Part shown: one piece after another, positions 37,040 through 45,890 of the stretch
Numbering within the stretch: the stretch's first letter is position 1
How the letters are laid out: every line of letters begins with the position of its first letter
DNA from: Streptomyces globisporus
GTDB lineage: Bacteria > Actinomycetota > Actinomycetes > Streptomycetales > Streptomycetaceae
Direction: 5' to 3'
DNA length: 64,000 nucleotides
Assembly (NCBI GenBank): GCA_014649555.1
Contig: BMTG01000005.1
Coordinates: forward strand, 310,001 to 374,000
Translations under genes and position numbers: made by a program
Notes under the pieces: model-generated
Database searches by the model: none
The model's input: only the letters and a program-made list of their open reading frames with translations
What the model was told of the DNA's origin: nothing

Positions 37040-37759
37040 ATGTACGACCCCACAGTCGCCCGGCTCACCTACCGGGCCCTGCTCGGCCGGCGCCGGGCCG
37101 CCATCCTGTTCGTCCTGCCTGCCCTGCTGCTGCTCATCGCCGCGGCCGTGCGGATGTTCGCCGGGGCCGACGACCAGATCGCCTCCAACGTCCTCGGCGG
37201 TTTCGCCATCGCCACGATGGTGCCGCTGATCGGCGTGATCGCGGGCACCGGGGCGATCGGCCCCGAGATCGACGACGGCTCGATCGTCTATCTGCTCGCG
37301 AAGCCGGTGAAACGGCCCACGATCATCTTCACCAAGCTGATCGTGGCCATCGCGGTGACCATGGTGTTCTCGGCGCTGCCGACGCTGCTCGCGGGCCTGA
37401 TCCTCAACGGCAACGGCCAGCAGATCGCCGTCGCCTATACGATCGCGGCGCTGGTCGCCTCGATCGCCTACAGCGCCCTGTTCCTGCTGCTCGGCACGGT
37501 CAGCCGGCACGCTGTCGTCCTCGGCCTGGTCTACGCGCTGGTCTGGGAGGCCCTCTTCGGCAGCCTGGTGGCCGGTGCGCGGACGCTCAGCGTCCAGCAG
37601 TGGTCCCTGGCGGTCGCCCAGAAGGTGTCGGGCGACGGCGTGGTGACCTCGGAGGTCGGCCTGCCGCTCGCCACGGTGCTGCTGGTCGTGGTCACGGCGG
37701 CCGCCACCTGGTACGCGGGCCAGAAGCTGCGGGCGCTGAAGCTGGCGGGCGAGGAGTGA
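37040..37759 (+). CDS. ABC-2-type transporter permease, second copy
   Basis: A 239-residue six-helix permease (MYDPTVARLTYRALLGRRRAAILFVLPALLLL). The motif GPEIDDGSIVYLLAKPVKRPTIIFTKL follows helix 2 and matches ABC-2 permeases of the NosY type. It is the last gene of the four-gene operon, 30 bp after the ATPase, with AAAGGAG upstream of the ATG at 37040. A very strong terminator follows. Confidence 0.85.
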   Translation: MYDPTVARLTYRALLGRRRAAILFVLPALLLLIAAAVRMFAGADDQIASNVLGGFAIATMVPLIGVIAGTGAIGPEIDDGSIVYLLAKPVKRPTIIFTKLIVAIAVTMVFSALPTLLAGLILNGNGQQIAVAYTIAALVASIAYSALFLLLGTVSRHAVVLGLVYALVWEALFGSLVAGARTLSVQQWSLAVAQKVSGDGVVTSEVGLPLATVLLVVVTAAATWYAGQKLRALKLAGEE

Positions 37760-38067
37760 GGCTTCCGAGCTGAGCTCTCCGCTGCGTCCCGACGACCCCC
37801 GCCCTTGTCCACGACAAGGGCGGGGGTCGTCGTATGACCGGACAGACGTGCGCGTGACGTTGTGTTTATCGGTTCGTTGAGCAGGGTGCGTGGAGGCAAC
37901 TGGAATCCGTGGCGTCGTAGCGATCGTGAAATCGGGGAATGCCGGCACCGGGTGAGGCCCAGCCCACCGGGCCGGCCATCGAGTGAGTGGCAACCGTGAG
38001 CGTCCTCCACCCCTGAAGCCCGGGGTGTGGGCCGTCCTCGTCATTCCCTCGTACGAAAGGCACGCCC
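37760..38067. other. Intergenic region after the ABC operon
   Basis: Apart from the terminator at 37791-37831 this 308-bp gap contains no supported gene. The lower-GC part from about 37855 to 37930 is the likely promoter region of the gene at 38068. No operator was recognised. Confidence 0.6.
37791..37831 (+). terminator. Strong terminator of the ABC operon
   Basis: A perfect 19-bp stem (37791-37809 with 37813-37831) and a 3-nt loop lie 31 bp after the last permease stop. It is among the most stable hairpins in the window. Confidence 0.9.
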
Positions 38068-38772
38068 ATGCCCACGGAAGTCGCCCTGCTCGAGTCGCGC
38101 ACCCTGCGCGGGGAGCAGATGGGGCGCGTCGATGTCCTCGACAAGGTGAAGAGTCTTGTCATGCTCCCGGACGGAATTCACGTTCGCACAGAGGACGTGG
38201 GTCGTTACTTCGAAGTATCCACAGGGGCGGTCAGGAGGCTGACCGACCGGCATCAGGGGGAGTTCACGGAGAATGGCATGCGCGTGCTGCGCGGTGCTGA
38301 CCTGCGATCCTTCCATAGCGACATGGTGTCGCTATGGGCCGGTGACGGGGTGGAAAGTTATCCACAGGCGGCCACGCAACTGCGGCTCTACACCCGCCGC
38401 ACCGTCCTCAACATCGCGATGCTTCTTCGCGACAGCGACATCGCCCGCTGCGTGCGCACGTACCTCCTCGACGCCGAGGAGTCGCTCCGTACGCAGTACG
38501 CCTCCCTCGACCAGCGCGTCACGCGCATCGAGAGCTGCCTCACCGGAGTCGGCAGTGCGCTGCAGGAGCTCGGGCCGGTGCTGGTGCGGATGTCGGAGCG
38601 GCTCGACAGTCTGGACCGGAAGGTGGAGATGACGCATCAGGTGGTCGGGGCGATGAGTCTGCGGCTGACGGATGTGCAGCAGGACGTCGTGCGGCTCGAC
38701 GGGCGGATGGACACCTTCGCCGGGCAGCTGAAGGATCTGCGCCGCCGTAACGGGCAACGCGGGCAGCGCTGA
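38068..38772 (+). CDS. Conserved Streptomyces protein with antirepressor-like N-terminus and coiled coil
   Basis: A 234-residue protein of a family seen in many Streptomyces, without a proven function. The N-terminal 110 residues (LRGEQMGRVDVLDKVKSL, VRTEDVGRYFEVSTGAVRRLTDRH, RRTVLNIAMLLRDSDIARCVRTYLLD) resemble phage antirepressor/ORF6N-like DNA-binding modules. Residues about 140-225 form a heptad-rich coiled coil (LDQRVTRIESC, MSERLDSLDRKVEM, LTDVQQDVVRLDGRMD). The ATG at 38068 follows GAAAGG. Its coding region contains a perfect DnaA box at 38358-38366 and a near match at 38215-38223. It converges on the HAD gene. Confidence 0.8.
   Translation: MPTEVALLESRTLRGEQMGRVDVLDKVKSLVMLPDGIHVRTEDVGRYFEVSTGAVRRLTDRHQGEFTENGMRVLRGADLRSFHSDMVSLWAGDGVESYPQAATQLRLYTRRTVLNIAMLLRDSDIARCVRTYLLDAEESLRTQYASLDQRVTRIESCLTGVGSALQELGPVLVRMSERLDSLDRKVEMTHQVVGAMSLRLTDVQQDVVRLDGRMDTFAGQLKDLRRRNGQRGQR
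38358..38366 (+). promoter_or_regulatory. DnaA box inside a coding region
   Basis: TTATCCACA is a perfect DnaA box, encoded by the in-frame codons for S-Y-P-Q. A second near match GTATCCACA lies at 38215-38223 in the same gene. Isolated boxes can occur by chance, but AT-rich ones are unusual in DNA of this composition. Confidence 0.55.
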
Positions 38773-38776
38773 GTGA

Positions 38777-38813
38777 AGCGGCCCGGCACCGTGGGAAACG
38801 GTGCCGGGCCGCT
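38777..38813. terminator. Bidirectional terminator between convergent genes
   Basis: A 16-bp perfect stem (38777-38792 with 38798-38813) and a 5-nt loop GGGAA lie between the gene ending at 38772 and the HAD gene ending at 38845. Confidence 0.85.
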
Positions 38814-38844
38814 GTCGCGCTGTCCGGGTGCGGGTGGTGCCGTC

Positions 38845-39669
38845 CTACCGCGCGGGCTGTACCTGCGCCGAGCGGAGCAGCTGCTCCAGCACCACCGCGA
38901 TGCCGTCGTCCTCGTTGGACGCGGTGATCTCGTGGGCGACGGCCTTCAGGTCGTCGTGGGCGTTGGCCATGGCCACGCCGTGCTGGGCCCAGCCGAACAT
39001 CGGGATGTCGTTCGGCATGTCGCCGAAGGCGATCGTGTCGGCCGCCTTCACCCCGAGCCGGCGGGCGGCCAGCGAGAGGCCGGTCGCCTTGCTCAGGCCC
39101 AGCGGCAGGATCTCGACCACACCGGCGCCCGCCATGACCACGTCGACCAGGCTGCCGACGGCCGCCCGCGCGGCGAAGGCCAGCGCGTCGTCGTCCAGCT
39201 CCGGGTGCTGTATGTAGACCTTGTTGAGCGGGGCCGTCCACATCTCCTTGGCGTCGTCCACGAAGAGATACGGAAGCGGCCCCTCCTGCACCCGGTAGCC
39301 GGGGCCGACCAGGACTTCGCCCTCAAGGCCGTCGCGGCTGGCCGCCAGGTGCAGTGGGCCGACCTCCGCCTCGATCTTGGACAGCGCGAGACCGGCGAGC
39401 TGCCGGTCCAGGGTCAGCGAGGTCAGCAGCTTGTGCTCGCCCGCGTGGTAGACCTGCGCGCCCTGACCGCAGACGGCGAGCCCCTCGTAACCGAGGTCGT
39501 CCAGGATGTGCCGGGTCCAGGGGACCGCGCGTCCGGTGACGATGATGTGCGCGGCACCGGCCGCCGTGGCGGCGGCGAGCGCCTCGCGGGTGCGCTCGGA
39601 GACCGTGTCGTCGCCGCGCAGCAACGTGCCGTCGAGGTCGGTCGCGACGAGCTTGTAGGGGAAGTTCAC
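38845..39669 (-). CDS. HAD-superfamily phosphatase, Cof type, second copy
   Basis: A 274-residue HAD-IIB hydrolase. Motif I is [11 protein letters not shown] at about 10-20, motif II is in IIVTGRA, and motif IV is [26 protein letters not shown] near 205-230. It shares architecture with the protein at 27682. The GTG start at 39669 overlaps the serS stop codon by 4 bp (GTGA), so it is translated from the serS message. The link to seryl-tRNA synthetase is conserved in Streptomyces from memory, but the substrate remains unknown. Confidence 0.85.
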   Translation of the reverse strand: MNFPYKLVATDLDGTLLRGDDTVSERTREALAAATAAGAAHIIVTGRAVPWTRHILDDLGYEGLAVCGQGAQVYHAGEHKLLTSLTLDRQLAGLALSKIEAEVGPLHLAASRDGLEGEVLVGPGYRVQEGPLPYLFVDDAKEMWTAPLNKVYIQHPELDDDALAFAARAAVGSLVDVVMAGAGVVEILPLGLSKATGLSLAARRLGVKAADTIAFGDMPNDIPMFGWAQHGVAMANAHDDLKAVAHEITASNEDDGIAVVLEQLLRSAQVQPAR

Positions 39670-40943
39670 TTGGCTACCGGTTCCAGGATCTCGCGCCCGC
39701 CCAGGTAGGGACGGAGCACCTCGGGAACGCGGACCGAGCCGTCGGGGAGCTGGTGGTTCTCCAGGAGTGCCACGATCGTGCGCGGTACGGCGCAGAGCGT
39801 GCCGTTCAGCGTGGCCAGCGGCTGGACCTTCTTGCCGTCGCGCATCCGGACGGACAGGCGGCGGGCCTGGAAGCCGTCGCAGTTCGACGCGGAGGTCAGC
39901 TCGCGGTACTTGCCCTGGGTCGGGATCCACGCCTCGCAGTCGAACTTCCGCGAGGCCGAGGCGCCGAGGTCAGCGGTGGCGACGTCGATCACCTGGAAGG
40001 GCAGTTCGAGACCGGTGAGCCACTGCTTCTCCCACTCCAGGAGCCTGCGGTGCTCGGCCTCGGCGTCCGCCGGGTCGACGTACGAGAACATCTCGACCTT
40101 GTCGAACTGGTGGACGCGGAAGATGCCGCGGGTGTCCTTGCCGTACGTGCCGGCCTCGCGGCGGAAGCACGGGGAGAACCCGGCGTACCGCAGGGGCAGC
40201 TTGTCGGCGTCGATGATCTCGTCCATGTGGTACGCGGCGAGCGGGACCTCGGAGGTGCCGACCAGGTAGTAGTCGTCCTTCTCCAGGTGGTACACGTTCT
40301 CCGCGGCCTGGCCGAGGAAGCCGGTGCCCTCCATGGCGCGGGGGCGGACCAGCGCCGGGGTCAGCATCGGGGTGAAGCCGGCCTCGGTGGCCTGCGCGAT
40401 CGCCGCGTTGACGAGGGCGAGCTCCAGGAGCGCGCCGACACCCGTGAGGTAGTAGAACCGCGAGCCGGAGACCTTCGCCCCGCGCTCCATGTCGATGGCG
40501 CCGAGCGCCTCGCCGAGCTCCAGGTGGTCCTTGGGCTCGAAGCCCTCGGCACCGAAGTCGCGGATGGTGCCGTGCGTCTCCAGGACGACGAAGTCCTCCT
40601 CGCCGCCGACCGGCACGTCCTCGTGGACGATGTTGCCGAGCTGGAGCAGCAGCCGCTTGGCGTCGGCGGCGGCCTCGTCCTGGGCGGCGTCGGCCGCCTT
40701 GACGTCGGCCTTGAGCTGCTCGGCCTTCTTGAGGAGCTCGGCGCGCTCCTCGGGAGTGGCCTTGGGGATCAGCTTGCCGAGCGACCTCTGCTCGGCGCGG
40801 AGTCCGTCGAAGCGGACGCCGGAGGACCTGCGCAGCTCGTCGACGGAGAGCAGGGCGTCGACGAGGTCGACGTCCTCTCCACGGGAGCGCTGAGAGGCGC
40901 GAACACGGTCGGGGTCCTCACGGAGCAGGCGAAGGTCAATCAC
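39666..40943 (-). CDS. serS: Seryl-tRNA synthetase
   Basis: A 425-residue class II aminoacyl-tRNA synthetase charging tRNA-Ser. The N-terminal antiparallel coiled-coil arm that grips the long variable arm of tRNA-Ser covers about residues 30-100. Class II motif 2 reads [25 protein letters not shown] and motif 3 is near the C-terminus ([16 protein letters not shown]). Size and motif spacing are normal. The GTG start at 40943 has GGAGGG almost touching it. No T-box leader is seen. The downstream HAD gene overlaps its stop codon. Confidence 0.97.
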   Translation of the reverse strand: MIDLRLLREDPDRVRASQRSRGEDVDLVDALLSVDELRRSSGVRFDGLRAEQRSLGKLIPKATPEERAELLKKAEQLKADVKAADAAQDEAAADAKRLLLQLGNIVHEDVPVGGEEDFVVLETHGTIRDFGAEGFEPKDHLELGEALGAIDMERGAKVSGSRFYYLTGVGALLELALVNAAIAQATEAGFTPMLTPALVRPRAMEGTGFLGQAAENVYHLEKDDYYLVGTSEVPLAAYHMDEIIDADKLPLRYAGFSPCFRREAGTYGKDTRGIFRVHQFDKVEMFSYVDPADAEAEHRRLLEWEKQWLTGLELPFQVIDVATADLGASASRKFDCEAWIPTQGKYRELTSASNCDGFQARRLSVRMRDGKKVQPLATLNGTLCAVPRTIVALLENHQLPDGSVRVPEVLRPYLGGREILEPVAK

Positions 40944-41586
40944 CCCTCCAGGCTACCGGTGCGCGGTTCTGGCACTCGAACCGATATGGCCGAGCGTGTC
41001 CCTATGACCGAATTGCCGGAATTGATATTTCTGGGGAGGAATCGTGGGTGGCGGCGGCGCCGGAGCGGGAGAGGGGTGTCAATAACGGCGCTTAACTCCC
41101 CTGAACAGGGCAGAAGGTGTGGCTCGCCTTGACGTACCGACCTTGGGGGAGGCGGGAGTTGGGGGTGCGTCGGCCCCTGTTGTCCACAGGAGGGCTGGTG
41201 TCGGAATAGTTATCCACAGGCTGTGTGGAAGTTCTGTGGATGCCGGAGGGCATTCTTCCGGAAGCTGGACGAAGTGCCGTGGAATCTCCGCCCAAACCCT
41301 CCCCACGGGCTCATTCGGATGGGATTCCATCGCCCCAAAGAGTTGATCAAGGGAATTGACGTGACACGCGACGACTCATGCCGCCTCACGCATCTGTGGA
41401 CGGCTCTGGGGTGACTGGATTGATTTGTCGACGATGTCGCATTGCGGTGTCGACTTGTCCCCAGGTCGAGAGCCCCTCCTGTGGATAACTCTCCGGAGTG
41501 CGTGACTATCTGTAGATCGCACCGCTGCGGAGCGCGCGAGGAGGCTGCCCGGCAGCCTTCCCGCCGGGCATCTCCCCGCTCCTCCG
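40944..41586. other. 643-bp serS-pheA spacer with DnaA boxes
   Basis: No gene is supported in this unusually long gap. Short open frames lack codon bias and ribosome sites. GC content drops and DnaA boxes cluster from 41180 to 41488. The right-hand end of the gap after the serS start (about 41000-41100) is the likely serS promoter region. Confidence 0.7.
41180..41488. promoter_or_regulatory. DnaA-box cluster, candidate counterpart of the S. coelicolor D78 cluster
   Basis: Perfect boxes are TTGTCCACA (41180-41188, +), TTATCCACA (41210-41218, +) and TTATCCACA (41480-41488, minus strand). Weaker ones are GCATCCACA (41235-41243, minus), CCGTCCACA (41395-41403, minus) and TTGTCCCCA (41455-41463, +). 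In S. coelicolor a high-affinity DnaA-box cluster named D78, near oriC but outside it, limits replication initiation by binding DnaA. Gene context makes this spacer a likely equivalent; that equivalence is inference. Confidence 0.75.
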
Positions 41587-42522
41587 TCAGATCCGACCGT
41601 CCTGGCTGCGCGCCAGCCAGTCGGAGGCTTCCGTGAACGCCGCGTCCGAGGTGCCCGCCCGCAGTGGCCGCACCTCCTCCGGCGAGACCCCCGCCCGCGG
41701 GTACGAGCCGAGGAACCGCACCTTCGGGCTGATCCGCTTCAGCCCCATCAGGGCCTCCCCGACCCGCCGGTCCGCGATGTGCCCCTCCGCGTCCACGGCG
41801 AAGCAGTAGTTGCCGATGCCCTCGCCGGTCGGGCGGGACTGGATCAGCATCAGGTTGACGCCACGCACCGCGAACTCCTGGAGCAGCTCCAGCAGGGCGC
41901 CGGGATGGTCGTCGGCCAGCCAGATCACCACGGAGGTCTTGTCCGCGCCGGTCGGTGCGGAGGGACGGGCGGGCCGGCCCACCAGGACGAAGCGGGTCTG
42001 GGCGTTCGCCGCGTCGTGGATCTCTGTCACCAGCGGCTCCAGGCCGTAGGTGGCGGCCGCGAACTCCCCGGCGAACGCGGCGTCGTACCGCCCCTCCTGG
42101 ACCAGCCGGGCCCCGTCCGCGTTGGACGCCGCCGACTCCCACAGGGCGCCCGGGAGGTGCTCCGCCATCCACTTGCGCACCTGCGGCTGGGCGGCCGGGT
42201 GCGCGGTGACCGTCTTGATGTCCGACAGCTTGGTCCCCGGCCGTACCAGCAACGCGAAGGTGATGGAGAGCAGCACCTCGCGGTAGATCATCAGCGGGTC
42301 CCCGCCGGCCAGTTCGTCCAGCGTCGCGGTGATACCGCCCTCGACGGAGTTCTCGATCGGTACGAGCGCTGCCGCCGCCTCTCCGCTGCGCACGGCGTCC
42401 AGGGCGGCCGGTACGGACAGCATCGGGACGAGTTCCCGGGTGGCGGCCTCCGGGAGCGTACGGAGGGCGACCTCGGTGAAGGTGCCTTCGGGGCCGAGAT
42501 AGGCGTAGCGCGTGGCTGACAT
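41587..42522 (-). CDS. pheA: Prephenate dehydratase
   Basis: A 311-residue prephenate dehydratase, converting prephenate to phenylpyruvate in phenylalanine synthesis. The catalytic domain starts YAYLGPEGTFTEVAL and contains VPIENSVEGGITATLD (about 54-69) and the TRF motif in AQTRFVLVG. A C-terminal ACT domain (about 195-280: DHPGALLELLQEFAVRGVNLMLIQSRP) gives feedback control by phenylalanine through the ESRP-like segment. The ATG at 42522 is standard. The hisC-like aminotransferase at 18340 could supply the next step. Confidence 0.96.
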   Translation of the reverse strand: MSATRYAYLGPEGTFTEVALRTLPEAATRELVPMLSVPAALDAVRSGEAAAALVPIENSVEGGITATLDELAGGDPLMIYREVLLSITFALLVRPGTKLSDIKTVTAHPAAQPQVRKWMAEHLPGALWESAASNADGARLVQEGRYDAAFAGEFAAATYGLEPLVTEIHDAANAQTRFVLVGRPARPSAPTGADKTSVVIWLADDHPGALLELLQEFAVRGVNLMLIQSRPTGEGIGNYCFAVDAEGHIADRRVGEALMGLKRISPKVRFLGSYPRAGVSPEEVRPLRAGTSDAAFTEASDWLARSQDGRI

Positions 42523-42605
42523 ACGGTCACCCTAATCTGCCCCGCGAGGCCCGCCGCGCTGTCTCAGGATGCGGTCGAACGCCCTCCCGGACCGTGTACG
42601 CGTGC

Positions 42606-43961
42606 CTACGACTCGAGGAGCCGCTGTCCCACGTACTCGCCCTCCGCAGCCCCGCCCGGGACCGCGAACACCCCGCTCGCCTCGTGCCTCAGGAACGGCG
42701 ACAGCGCGTCGCCCCGGTCGAGCTTGCGCTGCACCGGCACGAAGCCCCGGAACGGGTCCGCCTGCCAGCAGATGAACAGCAGCCCGGCGTCCGGAGTGCC
42801 GTCCTCCGTGATGCCGTCGTGGTACGAGAACGGGCGGCGCAGCATGGCGGCCCCGCCGTTCTCCTCGGGCGAGGAGATCCGGGCGTGGGCGTTGTCGGGG
42901 ATCACGAGCCTGCCGTCCGGGCCCGCCTTGTCGAGGTCCATCTCCGTGGTCTCGGTCCCCCCGCTCAGGGGTGCCCCGTCAGCTTTGCGCCGCCCGATGA
43001 CCCGCTCCTGGCGCTCCACCGGAAGCTTCTCCCAGTCGTCCAGGAGCATCCGGATCCGGCGGACGACGGCGTACGAACCGCCCTCCATCCACTCCTGCGG
43101 CTTCCCGGGGGACGCGGGGACGAAGACGCGCCGGTCGAAGTCCTCCTCGGACGGTTTCGGGTTGCCGGTCCCGTCGATCTGGCCCATCAGGTTGCGGGCG
43201 GTCATCGGCCGGGCGGTCGCGCCGGGGGTGCGGTTGAAGCCGTTCATCTGCCACCGCACCCGTGCCGTTCCCGCGGCCTCTTTCTGGAGCGCCCGCAGTG
43301 CGTGGAAGGCGACCAGCGCGTCGTCCGCGCCGATCTGCACCCACAGATCGCCGTTCGACCGCTTGGCGTCGAGGGCGTCGGCGGAGAACGCGGGCAGCGG
43401 GTCGAGCGCGGCGGGCAGGCGGTCGGCCAGACCCGTGCGCGCGAAGAACGTACGGCCGAAGCCGAACGTGACGGTCAGGGACGACGGGCCCGCGTCCAGG
43501 GCGATGCCGGTGTCGTGCCCGGGGCCGTCCGGCGCGCCCGCCGCCGGGCGGCCCGCCATCAGCTCCTTCGCCACCGCGGACCAGCGCCGCAACAGCGTCG
43601 CCGCCTCCTTGCGCCCCGCGCGCGCCGCCAGGTCGAAGGCGACGAGATGGCCCCGGGCCTGAAGCGGAGTGGTGATCCCCGGTTGATGTTTCCCGTGAAA
43701 CATCGCCTCGTTCGCGCCGACCGTCGTCAGCGCGGCCGGCTCCTCGGGGCGGGTGGCGGCGTATCCGGCGGCCCCGCCCCCGGCGCCCAGCACCAGCCCT
43801 GTGGCGCCCGCGGCGCCCGCCGTCCCCAGCAGCCGCCGCCGCGAGACGCCGGTGGGGGCGGCGCGGTCAACGGCGGCGCGGTCAACGGCGGCACCGTCGC
43901 CGTCGCCCGGGGTGACGGCTGCGGCTGCCCGGTCCGGGGCCTGCTTCCTGGTCTTGCTCAC
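42606..43961 (-). CDS. dtpA: Tat-exported DyP-type haem peroxidase DtpA (EfeB-like)
   Basis: A 451-residue dye-decolourising peroxidase. A twin-arginine signal is seen in VSRRRLLGTAG (R41-R43) before a hydrophobic run. The DyP distal motif GxxDG is at 260-264, the likely proximal haem histidine is H359 (DNAHARIS), and a distal arginine lies in LRRPFSY. In S. lividans, DtpA is a Tat substrate needed for maturation of the copper oxidase GlxA and for morphogenesis. It is the last gene of the copper operon, 4 bp after the CopC-CopD gene. The GTG start is at 43961. A degenerate parS lies within codons 87-92. Confidence 0.92.
   Translation of the reverse strand: MSKTRKQAPDRAAAAVTPGDGDGAAVDRAAVDRAAPTGVSRRRLLGTAGAAGATGLVLGAGGGAAGYAATRPEEPAALTTVGANEAMFHGKHQPGITTPLQARGHLVAFDLAARAGRKEAATLLRRWSAVAKELMAGRPAAGAPDGPGHDTGIALDAGPSSLTVTFGFGRTFFARTGLADRLPAALDPLPAFSADALDAKRSNGDLWVQIGADDALVAFHALRALQKEAAGTARVRWQMNGFNRTPGATARPMTARNLMGQIDGTGNPKPSEEDFDRRVFVPASPGKPQEWMEGGSYAVVRRIRMLLDDWEKLPVERQERVIGRRKADGAPLSGGTETTEMDLDKAGPDGRLVIPDNAHARISSPEENGGAAMLRRPFSYHDGITEDGTPDAGLLFICWQADPFRGFVPVQRKLDRGDALSPFLRHEASGVFAVPGGAAEGEYVGQRLLES
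43687..43702. promoter_or_regulatory. parS: Degenerate parS inside dtpA
   Basis: TGTTTCCCGTGAAACA differs from parS at a single central base. On the coding strand it encodes M-F-H-G-K within dtpA, close to the M-F-H-V-K coded by exact sites. Weak or variant parS sites are known in Streptomyces; whether ParB binds this one is open. Confidence 0.55.
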
Positions 43962-43965
43962 GTGC

Positions 43966-45876
43966 TCAGCCGATCTTCGCGTTCTTGTCGATGGTGACCT
44001 GGTCGATGTCCGACGTCCGTACCGTCACGTCGATCTTCCAGTCCCCGGCCATCGGAATCTGTACCGCACTCGCCGACCAGTGCCCCTCGGCCAGCCGGTC
44101 CGGGACGACCGGCAGCGGGCCGATGTCCTTCGACTCCAGGGTGAGGGCCAGCTTCAGTTCGGGGACGTCCATGGGTTTGCCGTCGCTGCCGTCGATCCAC
44201 ACGTGCAGATCGTTGGATCCGGTGCGGCCGGGTTCGATGTCGATGCGGACGGTGCCCTTGCCGTTCTGGCCACCGGTGTCGAACGGCATCTTCAGGTTGA
44301 CCGGGCCGCCCGCTGCGGGAGCGCTCGCGGACGGGGTGCCGCCCGCGGCCTCCTCCTCCGTACGGCCGGGCTCGGTGGACGTCAGCATGGTGGTGACGGC
44401 CAGCAGGACGACGGCGACGGCCGCCTCGGCCAGGACCGAGCGGCGCAGTCCGGAGCGCTGCGGGTCGGCGTCCCGTATCCGCTTCTTCTTCGTCGCGGTC
44501 AGGGCGGCCCGCTGACGGGCCAGTTGCGCGGCGCGCTCGGGGTCGGCCGAGACGCTTTCGGACGGGGATTCGGGCTCCTCCTCGGCCGCGTCAACCGAAG
44601 CCACCGCAGAGTCCGTCAGCCGTCCCGTCCAGCGCCGGGAGAACCAGGCGACCGCGAGCAGGACGGCGATCAGCGCCACCTTGAGGATGAGCAGCTGCCC
44701 GTAGCGCGTACCGGTCAGCGCCGACCAGGAGCCGACCTGCCGCCAGGACTGGTAGATCCCGGTCGCCGCCAGGACCACGACACTGCTGAACGCGACCGTG
44801 GAGAAGCGCCGGACCGCCGCGCTTCCGATGTCCGGCGTCCGGTACAGCGCGACCAGGAGTGAGGCGAGTCCGCCGAGCCAGGCGGCGACGGCCAGCAGGT
44901 GGAGGACGTCCACCGGCATGGCGATGTTCGCCTGGATGCCGGTCGAGGCGTGCTCGGACATCGCCCAGGTGGCGGCGATGCCCGTCGCGACGACCCCGCC
45001 CCCGACGGCCAGCCCGAAGGTGAGGTCCTTCTTCTCGCGTTCGTCCTCGCGCCGCGCGTACGTACCGAACAGCACGGCGATGAACAGGGCGGCGGCCCCG
45101 AGCAGCAGCAGCCGGGAGACGAGGGCGGCGCCGGGCTTGGTGTCCAGGACGGACTGGAGTCCGGCGAGGTCGAAGGCGTCGGCGAACTTCCCGCTGCCGG
45201 TGTACGGGTTGCGCAGCAGCAGCATGACCAGGGTCGCCGCGGTCAGGGTGAGCCAGCCGCGGACCACGAGGCGCTGCATCGGCAGGGCGGTCGCCCCGTC
45301 CCGCCAGCAGACGAGGACGAACGCGCTGCCGCCGACGAGCAGGACGAATCCGCCGTACGCCGCGTAGCGCGCGATGTCGTAGACGACGCCGACCGGGCCG
45401 CCGCCCGCCTCCTGGGAGGGCAGGGCGACGGTGGTGTCGGAGGGGGCGCCGATGGAGAACGTGAACGCGCCGGAGATCGGGTGGCTGTCGGCGGAGATCG
45501 CCTGCCAGGCCACCGTGTACGTGCCGTCCGGCAGTCCGGAGTGGAGGGCTACGCCGTAGCGGACCGTGGACCCCTCGGACAGGTCCTTCGGCTCGGCCTC
45601 GGTGTCGGCGCGCTTGCCGCTCGGGTCGAGGACGCGGATGGAGTCGTCGCCCACGGCGATCGCCTCGGAGAAGCTGAGGGTGACCTCCTTGGGCGCGGTG
45701 TCCACCACCGCCCCGTCCGCCGGGTCGCTCCCGGTGAGGGCGGCGTGCGCGGACGCCGGGCCCGCGCCGGCCAGCAGCAGCCCGAACACCAGGCTGACCA
45801 GCGTGGCGAGGAGCGCGGCGGCGGCGAGCGGCCGTCGTATCGGGGAGGGCCCGGCGGAAGGGGCGGTGGCAGACAT
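43966..45876 (-). CDS. CopC-CopD fusion copper protein with C-terminal YtkA/FixH-like domain
   Basis: A 636-residue membrane protein. A signal peptide ends at about 43, so the mature protein would begin HAALTG, placing an N-terminal histidine (H44) for copper binding. The CopC domain is at about 44-140 (SDPADGAVV, DSHPISGAFTF). A CopD membrane domain with eight or more helices covers about 160-430. A final helix near 480-500 is followed by a soluble YtkA-like domain (about 525-636). In S. lividans the equivalent (CcsP) sits in the same operon. It probably moves copper across the membrane and hands it to chaperones. The start is the ATG at 45876. Confidence 0.9.
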   Translation of the reverse strand: MSATAPSAGPSPIRRPLAAAALLATLVSLVFGLLLAGAGPASAHAALTGSDPADGAVVDTAPKEVTLSFSEAIAVGDDSIRVLDPSGKRADTEAEPKDLSEGSTVRYGVALHSGLPDGTYTVAWQAISADSHPISGAFTFSIGAPSDTTVALPSQEAGGGPVGVVYDIARYAAYGGFVLLVGGSAFVLVCWRDGATALPMQRLVVRGWLTLTAATLVMLLLRNPYTGSGKFADAFDLAGLQSVLDTKPGAALVSRLLLLGAAALFIAVLFGTYARREDEREKKDLTFGLAVGGGVVATGIAATWAMSEHASTGIQANIAMPVDVLHLLAVAAWLGGLASLLVALYRTPDIGSAAVRRFSTVAFSSVVVLAATGIYQSWRQVGSWSALTGTRYGQLLILKVALIAVLLAVAWFSRRWTGRLTDSAVASVDAAEEEPESPSESVSADPERAAQLARQRAALTATKKKRIRDADPQRSGLRRSVLAEAAVAVVLLAVTTMLTSTEPGRTEEEAAGGTPSASAPAAGGPVNLKMPFDTGGQNGKGTVRIDIEPGRTGSNDLHVWIDGSDGKPMDVPELKLALTLESKDIGPLPVVPDRLAEGHWSASAVQIPMAGDWKIDVTVRTSDIDQVTIDKNAKIG

Positions 45877-45890
45877 CTGGATTCAGTCCC

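Noticed and set aside
40944-41100. A T-box or other tRNA-sensing leader for serS
   Set aside because: No T-box sequence, specifier stem or antiterminator was seen in the serS leader, and known actinobacterial T-boxes mostly serve ileS.
41100-41520. The DnaA-box-rich spacer as the chromosomal origin itself
   Set aside because: Streptomyces oriC lies between dnaA and dnaN and has many more boxes. Neither gene is present here and only three perfect boxes are seen.
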